Notes under the pieces: generated by a model
What the model was told of the DNA's origin: nothing
Databases searched by the model: none
Seen by the model: only the letters and a program-made list of their open reading frames with translations
Source of the DNA: Chromera velia
Lineage: Eukaryota; Sar; Chromeraceae
Direction: 5' to 3'
Length of the DNA stretch: 36,354 nt
Assembly (NCBI GenBank): GCA_018398765.1
Contig: JAHBMJ010004120.1
Span: 1 to 36,354, forward strand
Made by a program: the position numbers and the translations under genes
In this document: piece by piece, positions 34,967 to 36,354 of the stretch
How the letters are laid out: the number at the start of each line of letters is the position of its first letter
Position numbering within the stretch: the first letter of the stretch is position 1

Positions 34967-36354
34967 GGGGCATCTACGAAAATGTAGATACATACGTAGG
35001 CCGAGAGAGGGGGGGGGGGGAAGAGAAAGGGACGAGCGAAAGAGAACAAGAGAAGAGAAAGGTGAAGAAGTCGGGCAGAGAGGAAGGGTAAGACGGATTG
35101 AGCGATCGGAAAGCATGAAACATGAGGGAGACATGTCTCCACCCAGACAGACTCTTCTCGAGATTGAAGGTATTTCCAGTCGCTCCTTTTGCAGTCTGAC
35201 AGCCGTCGTCCATTCCGGTCGTGTAGAACGACTCCTCTTCATCGAAAATTGCTGTCCAGAAGGCGCCCTGCAGCGCGTTTCTGTCCGGCATCCTCATCGT
35301 ACCCTCAAAGGTGAGTCCGGTGGGCAACACGATGTTCGTCCAAGTGTCGAAGATTTCATTTGCAGCCACCGAGGGGTCGGCGTTCATCGCCAGTTGTCCA
35401 TGTTCGTTGTTCCCAGCCGCTTTGATGGACCCGTCTTCGAACTGTACAAAGAATGACTCATACGTGAGCATACAGGCTTTCACAGAATCGAACACTTTCG
35501 TGGGACTACGATATGGCACCTGTGCGGCTGCTGTGCCGGGTTTGCCGAGAATACCAATGAAATTGCCGTCTTCGTTCTTTTCAGCCCCCCATATGTAGAG
35601 GCCACCACTCTCCATGAGCATGAAACCGTTGAATCTCGAGAGACCGATTTCTTTCACCACCTCCCCAGGAGGAACCGTGAGCTCAGTCATGCCGAGCTCG
35701 TAAACTTCTTGGTCGACACCCAAAACCCAGTGTCCAGGAGTTGTGTCGGTATTTGTACTGTCAAGGGCTACGGTGTTGCCCCCGTGGTACCCCCACCCGA
35801 AAACCCGATTGTCTGATGTGAGGGCGAGGCTGGATGATTTTCCGAGAGCGACCTGGACAACCTCGTATCCATCTGCGGTGCCTCCCATCACACGTGTCGG
35901 GGTGAGAATTGGATTAGCGGTGTCGGCAGGAACGGCGCGGCTCTCGCTGTTTCTGCCCCACATCCACAGTTCGCCATCCGTGGAGAGTAGCCCCCTGCAT
36001 GCGTGCGTCACTTGATGCCGATACACATTCATTTGGTTGCTCATCGAGAAGAAGTGAGAAATGCGCGTACTCACTGGTTCAAGTTTTCACGCATAAGTTT
36101 GTGTGTTTGCAGCACCACATAGGTACACAAAAATGGGCCCTCGTAATGAAAGAGCGGAGTCCGAGCCTCAAGAGGCACTGTGCAGATATTCCGACCAAAT
36201 GTCCTCGTACAAATACCCGCTGACACGGCAAAACGTAACGCCCCGGCGAAAAGGGGGCTGAAAAATTCAAGCAGCAAGACAGGTGCAAGTAGCAGAGTGT
36301 TGAAAGGATCCAAGTGACTCACAGACAGGTGTACGGAAACGGCAGCGCCCGCCT
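5737..36354 (-). CDS. Giant modular REJ/GPS polycystin-1-like membrane protein, 40 exons in window, N-terminus beyond right edge
   Basis: The listed exons (separate entries) join into 18,063 nt, 6,020 residues plus TGA, with every phase matching. Order (residues counted from the window edge): RCC1-like propeller 1-292; Cys-rich link 292-324; eight EGF plus jelly-roll-like units 324-2329; eight EGF domains 2329-2656; sushi-like region 2656-3144; EGF and DUF4215 about 3144-3230; Ig/REJ-type region to about 4330; GPS with the cleavage tripeptide HLT at about 4548-4550; first membrane span about 4602-4622; Cys cluster and long cytosolic loop 4668 to about 5750; about four further spans 5780-5985; acidic tail to 6020. 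In polycystin-1 and REJ proteins the GPS undergoes self-cleavage and the ectodomain binds ligands. Here the TM2-TM5 part is recognisable, including a 'SRTRIQRW' element like the FTRVQR element of that family, but no channel part follows. The likely role is a surface recognition or adhesion receptor. The main uncertainty is the boundary of exon 2, and any exon lost in the gap at 13566-13854. Confidence 0.85.
5819..5874. repeat. (CA)n microsatellite next to the last exon
   Basis: About 28 dinucleotides with single-base interruptions. It directly precedes the acceptor of the terminal exon on the - strand, where a polypyrimidine tract would be expected; there it reads as TG repeats. Confidence 0.88.
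6217..6244. repeat. Tetranucleotide array (CTGA)n at a splice donor
   Basis: Seven units that begin at the donor of the last intron on the - strand. Confidence 0.85.
6246..6434 (-). other. Exon 39: last membrane span
   Basis: A 189-nt phase 0-0 exon: '[19 protein letters not shown]', then the strongly hydrophobic '[17 protein letters not shown]', corresponding in position to TM5 of polycystin-1. It ends in acidic 'NEEEKDDDG' at a GGG/GTCAGTCA donor. Reading through the donor would give a low-complexity Ser-Gln-Val tail, which is why I splice here. Confidence 0.78.
6650..7069 (-). other. Exon 38: membrane spans like polycystin-1 TM2-TM4
   Basis: A 420-nt phase 0-0 exon. '[10 protein letters not shown]' completes the span begun in exon 37. 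'[18 protein letters not shown]' matches the position of the third span, with the helix-breaking prolines typical of this family. A basic loop follows ('[16 protein letters not shown]'), then '[20 protein letters not shown]' as the fourth span. Confidence 0.78.
7151..7260. repeat. 22-bp minisatellite, five copies
   Basis: Units start at 7151, 7173, 7195, 7217 and 7239. The middle three are identical (ACAGCACAGAGAGAAGGATA plus AG); the outer two differ at a few bases. It lies within the intron between exons 37 and 38. Confidence 0.9.
7458..7554 (-). other. Exon 37: polycystin-like FTRVQR-type element and start of TM2
   Basis: A 97-nt exon (phase 2 in, phase 0 out): '[19 protein letters not shown]', followed by '[13 protein letters not shown]'. 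Proteins of the polycystin-1/REJ family have an FTRVQR element immediately before TM2; 'SRTRIQRW' sits at the same place here. Confidence 0.72.
7773..8419 (-). other. Exon 36: end of cytoplasmic loop before the second membrane block
   Basis: A 647-nt exon (phase 0 in, phase 2 out). It contains '[15 protein letters not shown]', an ordered region '[18 protein letters not shown]', a charged helix '[18 protein letters not shown]', and ends '[17 protein letters not shown]', which leads into the next membrane segment. Confidence 0.72.
8579..8902 (-). other. Exon 35: cytoplasmic loop continuation
   Basis: A 324-nt phase 0-0 exon: '[19 protein letters not shown]', '[15 protein letters not shown]' and '[14 protein letters not shown]'. 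A soluble, charged region with no named domain. Confidence 0.7.
8961..9008. repeat. Tetranucleotide repeat (CATT)n
   Basis: About eleven units in the intron between exons 34 and 35. Confidence 0.88.
9039..9152 (-). other. Exon 34: cytoplasmic loop continuation
   Basis: A 114-nt phase 0-0 exon starting '[17 protein letters not shown]'. No motif is recognised. Included because both splice sites and the frame fit. Confidence 0.65.
9301..11491 (-). other. Exon 33: cysteine cluster and long cytoplasmic loop
   Basis: A 2,191-nt exon (phase 2 in, phase 0 out), about 730 residues. It opens with a cluster '[17 protein letters not shown]' (C-x2-C-x3-C-x2-C-x4-C), then a Lys-rich stretch and helix-rich sequence including an IQ-like '[17 protein letters not shown]'. 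The middle has ordered-looking sequence I do not recognise ('[18 protein letters not shown]'). The last third is acidic and low in complexity, then Ser/Arg-rich with possible kinase sites ('[19 protein letters not shown]'). Polycystin-1 relatives carry a PLAT domain in this loop; I see none. Confidence 0.75.
11847..11984 (-). other. Exon 32: segment after the first membrane span
   Basis: A 138-nt exon (phase 2 in, phase 2 out) encoding '[19 protein letters not shown]', then basic '[15 protein letters not shown]' and hydrophobic '[11 protein letters not shown]'. The basic stretch fits a cytosolic side. The last part could be a short re-entrant or amphipathic helix. Confidence 0.72.
12299..13162 (-). 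other. Exon 31: GAIN/GPS region and first membrane span
   Basis: An 864-nt exon (phase 2 in, phase 2 out). It ends the ectodomain with a full GPS: 'YRCGQSLPV', then '[17 protein letters not shown]', then '[13 protein letters not shown]'. All expected Cys and Trp positions are present, and the His-Leu-Thr cleavage site lies at 12514-12522. Known GPS motifs self-cleave between Leu and Thr/Ser. An acidic stalk of about 50 residues follows, then the span '[18 protein letters not shown]'. Confidence 0.88.
13419..13546 (-). other. Exon 30: helical stalk segment before the GPS
   Basis: A 128-nt exon (phase 0 in, phase 2 out). It is Ala/Ser-rich ('[14 protein letters not shown]', '[14 protein letters not shown]') and continues the helix-prone region. 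Its donor GTCAGTCA starts a CAGT array on the - strand. Confidence 0.72.
13566..13854. other. Assembly gap (289 N) inside an intron
   Basis: The gap is flanked by poly-G on both sides, so assembly broke in a homopolymer. The exons on each side (29 and 30) join in phase 0 without missing sequence, so no exon need be lost, but one with length divisible by three cannot be excluded. The given length may be nominal. Confidence 0.95.
14143..14948 (-). other. Exon 29: REJ-type module and Ala/Ser-rich stalk
   Basis: An 806-nt exon (phase 1 in, phase 0 out). It holds the most recognisable REJ element: '[17 protein letters not shown]', then '[10 protein letters not shown]' and 'LEYKFVLQE'. These match the 'P..G.al.T.F...W.....L.Y.F' pattern of REJ domains. 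The rest is Ala/Ser/Thr-rich and helix-prone ('[15 protein letters not shown]'), like the GAIN-type helical part that precedes a GPS. Confidence 0.78.
14982..15025. repeat. Compound (CA)n(GA)n microsatellite
   Basis: A CA run followed directly by a GA run inside the intron between exons 28 and 29. Confidence 0.85.
15153..15450 (-). other. Exon 28: REJ-region continuation
   Basis: A 298-nt exon (phase 0 in, phase 1 out). It encodes '[19 protein letters not shown]' and hydrophobic/acidic segments such as '[19 protein letters not shown]'. It has no cysteines and no named motif. It sits between two REJ-type exons and is most likely part of the same extended module. Confidence 0.65.
15687..15744. 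repeat. Tetranucleotide array (GACT)n at a splice donor
   Basis: About fourteen units with one interruption. The array begins at the donor of exon 27, so on the - strand the donor GTCAGTCA is itself the first unit. Confidence 0.88.
15746..18084 (-). other. Exon 27: EGF, DUF4215 repeat and Ig/REJ-type region
   Basis: The largest exon (2,339 nt; enters phase 1, leaves phase 0). It starts with an EGF ('[17 protein letters not shown]', '[13 protein letters not shown]'). Then comes a DUF4215-type repeat: '[18 protein letters not shown]', '[16 protein letters not shown]'. After this it becomes Ser/Thr/Ala-rich with beta-rich stretches. One of them, '[16 protein letters not shown]', followed by Trp and paired Cys, matches the start of REJ-type Ig-like modules. 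A second '[13 protein letters not shown]' element repeats the pattern. The donor GTCAGTCA opens a long CAGT array. Confidence 0.78.
18363..18863 (-). other. Exon 26: cysteine-rich segment resembling exon 23
   Basis: A 501-nt phase 1-1 exon: '[17 protein letters not shown]', '[16 protein letters not shown]', '[19 protein letters not shown]' and 'RPACPG'. The CKC/CSC pair followed by a Y-x-C...C unit parallels exon 23, so the two are probably old duplicates. Confidence 0.6.
19041..19073. repeat. Tetranucleotide repeat (ACAG)n
   Basis: About eight units in the intron between exons 25 and 26, followed by degenerate GGCA repeats. Confidence 0.85.
19156..19392 (-). other. Exon 25: divergent cysteine-containing segment
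   Basis: A 237-nt phase 1-1 exon beginning 'VRNCTLNTP' and ending near '[19 protein letters not shown]'. It could be a degenerate sushi-like unit, because it sits between two such exons and has the same phase. I cannot name it with confidence. Confidence 0.55.
19658..19912 (-). other. Exon 24: sushi (CCP)-like domain
   Basis: A 255-nt phase 1-1 exon starting 'DTCELTET', then '[19 protein letters not shown]', 'ATWTCGS' and a final 'YPVC'. The C...Y-x-C-x-x-G-Y...W...C order matches a sushi domain, although it is longer than the usual 60 residues. Confidence 0.66.
20077..20547 (-). other. Exon 23: cysteine-rich, sushi-like segment
   Basis: Phase 1-1 exon of 471 nt. The N-terminal half has paired cysteines ('[15 protein letters not shown]'). 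The C-terminal half has the sushi/CCP-like pattern '[16 protein letters not shown]', then 'TASC' and a final 'GPAC'. Sushi domains normally mediate extracellular recognition. The family call is by pattern only. Confidence 0.6.
20723..20839 (-). other. Exon 22: calcium-binding EGF domain
   Basis: A 117-nt phase 1-1 exon: '[16 protein letters not shown]', then '[18 protein letters not shown]'. Last of the consecutive EGF exons before the sushi-like region. Confidence 0.84.
21129..21248 (-). other. Exon 21: calcium-binding EGF domain
   Basis: A 120-nt phase 1-1 exon: '[17 protein letters not shown]', then '[18 protein letters not shown]'. It has a canonical GTAAGT donor, one of only three GTAAG donors in the gene. 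Confidence 0.83.
21513..21635 (-). other. Exon 20: calcium-binding EGF domain
   Basis: A 123-nt phase 1-1 exon. It reads '[18 protein letters not shown]', then '[18 protein letters not shown]'. It follows an intron rich in CA and TACA repeats. Confidence 0.82.
21693..21760. repeat. Compound (CA)n / (TACA)n microsatellite
   Basis: Alternating CA and TACA blocks in the intron upstream (on the - strand) of exon 20. Confidence 0.85.
22054..22173 (-). other. Exon 19: EGF domain
   Basis: A 120-nt phase 1-1 exon: '[17 protein letters not shown]', then '[18 protein letters not shown]'. Six cysteines. The calcium motif reads D-E-L-E, a weakened version. Confidence 0.82.
22461..22571 (-). other. Exon 18: EGF domain
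   Basis: A 111-nt phase 1-1 exon: '[18 protein letters not shown]', then '[18 protein letters not shown]'. Six cysteines, short C1-C2 loop, no calcium motif. Confidence 0.82.
22857..22988 (-). other. Exon 17: calcium-binding EGF domain
   Basis: A 132-nt phase 1-1 exon: '[20 protein letters not shown]', then '[19 protein letters not shown]'. All six cysteines are present; the loop before C6 is slightly longer than in its neighbours. GCATGCAG acceptor. Confidence 0.83.
23351..23476 (-). other. Exon 16: EGF domain lacking cysteines 5 and 6
   Basis: A 126-nt phase 1-1 exon: '[18 protein letters not shown]', then '[18 protein letters not shown]'. The frame is open and the splice sites are good, but the fifth cysteine is Val (GTC) and the sixth is Ser (TCT). 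The C1-C3 and C2-C4 pairs are kept; the C5-C6 pair is lost as a pair. Confidence 0.82.
23725..23788. repeat. Tetranucleotide repeat (GACA)n
   Basis: About fifteen units with one GAGA interruption, in the intron between exons 15 and 16. Confidence 0.88.
23874..24005 (-). other. Exon 15: calcium-binding EGF domain
   Basis: A 132-nt phase 1-1 exon: '[19 protein letters not shown]', then '[18 protein letters not shown]'. First of eight consecutive stand-alone EGF exons. All six cysteines and the calcium site are intact. Confidence 0.85.
24259..24894 (-). other. Exon 14: jelly-roll-like module, unit 8
   Basis: Phase 1-1 exon of 636 nt, the last module of the series. Signature: '[15 protein letters not shown]', '[18 protein letters not shown]', 'APSGVFDRV', '[18 protein letters not shown]', '[17 protein letters not shown]', '[12 protein letters not shown]' and '[13 protein letters not shown]'. 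The strand order and the 'S.DG..W' region recall F5/8 type C (discoidin) folds, but the N-terminal TWTKD/CPGRYR part is not part of that family as I know it. Confidence 0.82.
25191..25298 (-). other. Exon 13: EGF domain (EGF half of unit 8)
   Basis: A 108-nt phase 1-1 exon reading '[14 protein letters not shown]', then '[17 protein letters not shown]'. Six cysteines are present; the calcium-binding start is lacking. The acceptor is preceded by three GCAT units. Confidence 0.8.
25605..26225 (-). other. Exon 12: jelly-roll-like module, unit 7
   Basis: Phase 1-1 exon of 621 nt holding only the module, because the EGF is in the preceding exon. Signature: '[15 protein letters not shown]', '[18 protein letters not shown]', '[10 protein letters not shown]', '[19 protein letters not shown]', '[17 protein letters not shown]', '[11 protein letters not shown]' and '[13 protein letters not shown]'. 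This is the cleanest copy for building a profile. Confidence 0.82.
26666..26797 (-). other. Exon 11: calcium-binding EGF domain (EGF half of unit 7)
   Basis: A 132-nt phase 1-1 exon. It reads '[18 protein letters not shown]', then '[16 protein letters not shown]' and a last Cys. All six cysteines and the D-x-N-E calcium motif are present. Donor GTCAGTCA. A 20-base copy of this exon's first bases and acceptor lies 100 bp upstream (see repeat entry). Confidence 0.82.
26783..26902. repeat. 20-bp direct repeat 100 bp apart, enclosing an 18-bp inverted repeat
   Basis: TGCACTCGTTGATGTCTGCA occurs at 26783-26802 (start of exon 11 plus its acceptor) and again at 26883-26902. Between them, 26828-26845 and 26860-26877 form a perfect 18-bp inverted repeat with a 14-base loop. 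The shape is that of a small hairpin element flanked by a target-type duplication, or a local duplication with an inverted insert. Confidence 0.85.
27001..27090. repeat. Degenerate (GGAT/GAAT)n repeat
   Basis: Imperfect tetranucleotide units inside the intron between exons 10 and 11. Confidence 0.75.
27266..28030 (-). other. Exon 10: EGF plus jelly-roll-like module, unit 6
   Basis: Phase 1-1 exon of 765 nt. EGF: '[18 protein letters not shown]', then '[20 protein letters not shown]'. Module: '[17 protein letters not shown]', '[14 protein letters not shown]', '[10 protein letters not shown]', '[18 protein letters not shown]', '[18 protein letters not shown]' and '[12 protein letters not shown]'. 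This copy departs most in the linker between the EGF and the CPG motif. Confidence 0.78.
28035..28126. repeat. Tetranucleotide repeat (CATT/CGTT/CATC)n
   Basis: Over twenty units directly adjoining the acceptor of exon 10. On the - strand the acceptor GAATGCAG emerges from a GAAT array. Confidence 0.85.
28368..29123 (-). other. Exon 9: EGF plus jelly-roll-like module, unit 5
   Basis: Phase 1-1 exon of 756 nt. EGF: '[16 protein letters not shown]', then '[16 protein letters not shown]'. Module: '[19 protein letters not shown]', '[14 protein letters not shown]', '[10 protein letters not shown]', '[16 protein letters not shown]', '[18 protein letters not shown]' and '[12 protein letters not shown]'. 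The 'GPCEDGR' opening shared with unit 3 points to a relatively recent duplication of the pair. Confidence 0.8.
29506..30288 (-). other. Exon 8: EGF plus jelly-roll-like module, unit 4
   Basis: Phase 1-1 exon of 783 nt. Calcium-binding EGF: '[19 protein letters not shown]', then '[18 protein letters not shown]'. Module signature: '[15 protein letters not shown]', '[18 protein letters not shown]', 'WPPVGAFDG', '[18 protein letters not shown]', '[18 protein letters not shown]' and '[12 protein letters not shown]'. The donor is GTCAGTCA. Confidence 0.8.
30458..30489. repeat. Tetranucleotide repeat (GACA)n
   Basis: About eight units in the long intron (30289-31085) between exons 7 and 8. Confidence 0.85.
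30790..30896. repeat. Compound (CA)n(GA)n(GACA)-type microsatellite
   Basis: CA, then GA, then AGAC-type units, all within the same long intron (30289-31085), which holds nothing coding that I can see. Confidence 0.85.
31086..31811 (-). other. Exon 7: EGF plus jelly-roll-like module, unit 3
   Basis: Phase 1-1 exon of 726 nt. The EGF begins '[16 protein letters not shown]' and closes 'GFAGDGYWC'. The module has '[14 protein letters not shown]' and 'MPPSGAFD', but the usual CPGRYR reads 'CEGKYR' here. '[16 protein letters not shown]' and '[13 protein letters not shown]' follow. Closest in plan to unit 5, which shares the 'GPCEDGR' opening. Confidence 0.8.
32064..32807 (-). other. Exon 6: EGF-like plus jelly-roll-like module, unit 2
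   Basis: Symmetric phase 1-1 exon of 744 nt. The EGF part is divergent ('[16 protein letters not shown]', then '[16 protein letters not shown]') and lacks the usual DxDEC start. The module part is a good example of the family: '[15 protein letters not shown]', '[18 protein letters not shown]', 'WPISGAFD', '[16 protein letters not shown]', '[18 protein letters not shown]', '[12 protein letters not shown]' and '[13 protein letters not shown]'. Confidence 0.8.
33193..33227. repeat. Tetranucleotide repeat (CTGT)n
   Basis: About eight units inside the intron between exons 5 and 6. Confidence 0.85.
33292..34290 (-). other. Exons 4-5: EGF plus jelly-roll-like module, unit 1
   Basis: Exon 4 (33995-34290) opens with a calcium-binding EGF start '[12 protein letters not shown]' and the module signature '[14 protein letters not shown]', then '[11 protein letters not shown]'. 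A phase 0 intron (33740-33994, GTATGTGA donor, GCATGCAG acceptor) interrupts the unit just before the 'SAFD' that corresponds to GAFD in the other copies. Exon 5 (33292-33739) carries '[17 protein letters not shown]' and '[12 protein letters not shown]'. This is the only unit with an intron inside the jelly-roll part. Confidence 0.78.
33846..33916. repeat. (GT)n / (GTGC)n microsatellite
   Basis: A GT-rich run inside the intron that splits module unit 1. Confidence 0.85.
34598..34693 (-). other. Exon 3: short cysteine-rich, EGF-like link
   Basis: A 96-nt symmetric phase 1-1 exon between a GCGTGCAG acceptor and a GTGAGTGA donor. In the linking frame it encodes '[17 protein letters not shown]' and then '..GAYCR'. 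Four cysteines are spaced as in a reduced EGF-like or follistatin-like motif. Confidence 0.6.
34930..34963. repeat. (CA)n microsatellite
   Basis: A nearly perfect CA run in the intron between exons 2 and 3. Confidence 0.88.
35153..35994 (-). other. Exon 2: RCC1-like beta-propeller
   Basis: It begins after a GCATGCAG acceptor. Repeated motifs of the RCC1 type are visible: '[13 protein letters not shown]', '[15 protein letters not shown]', '[19 protein letters not shown]', '[19 protein letters not shown]', and a last partial blade with '[11 protein letters not shown]'. Four to five blades are visible here, and more would be expected upstream. The 3' limit is uncertain. I chose a weak donor GTCTGT because it gives the phase 1 end that exon 3 needs; the nearby GG/GTGGAG would give phase 2. 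Confidence 0.72.
36323..36354 (-). other. Exon 1 (partial): RCC1-like domain, N-terminal side cut by window
   Basis: Only 32 nt are present before a GTGAGTCA donor. Read in the frame required by the next exon it ends 'PFPYTC', with a split Leu codon (phase 2 intron). This joins smoothly to the first blade of the RCC1 domain. The signal peptide and true start must lie to the right of the window. Confidence 0.55.

Overview
The window is nuclear DNA of a eukaryote with many introns. It has GT-AG introns, very dense di- and tetranucleotide microsatellites, two assembly gaps in poly-G/poly-C runs, and mid-range GC apart from one AT-rich island. No ribosomal or organellar gene was seen. The combination of EGF, REJ, GPS and polycystin-type modules in a short-intron, microsatellite-rich protist-like gene would fit a microalga. 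A chromerid or related alveolate is my best guess, but this is inference only.

Layout from left to right: (1) positions 1-618, + strand, hold the open-ended 3' end of a retroelement-like coding region. (2) 619-1493 has no gene I can support. (3) 1494-3176, + strand, is an intronless gene for an F-box protein with WD40-like blades. (4) 3177-5736 is intergenic, with an AT-rich island (about 3470-3990) and microsatellites. (5) 5737-36354, - strand, fills the rest of the window with one giant gene whose 5' end lies beyond the right edge.

I resolved 40 coding segments for the giant gene. They total 18,063 nt, which is 6,020 residues plus a TGA stop, and every intron phase closes across the whole chain. 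In protein order: an RCC1-like propeller (partial N-terminus); a short cysteine-rich link; eight repeats of an EGF domain followed by a jelly-roll-like (discoidin/F5-8C-like) module with its own signature; eight stand-alone EGF domains; four sushi-like cysteine-rich exons; an EGF plus a DUF4215 cysteine-rich repeat; a REJ-type region; a complete GPS autoproteolysis motif with an intact H-L-T site; a first membrane span; a cytoplasmic cysteine cluster and a roughly 730-residue loop without a recognisable PLAT domain; and about four more membrane spans that resemble TM2-TM5 of the polycystin-1 family. The protein then ends in a short acidic tail, where a full polycystin-1 would continue into its cation-channel spans. 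It is probably a very large self-cleaving adhesion or recognition receptor at the cell surface.

Two features of gene structure stand out. Almost every intron in the ectodomain half is phase 1 (symmetric, shuffle-ready exons), while the membrane half uses mainly phases 0 and 2. The splice sites are also unusual: 33 of 39 acceptors end TGCAG, and more than half of the donors carry C at +3, most often GTCAG. Several donors run straight into CAGT arrays. All intron boundaries are read from sequence and phase only; no transcript evidence was available.
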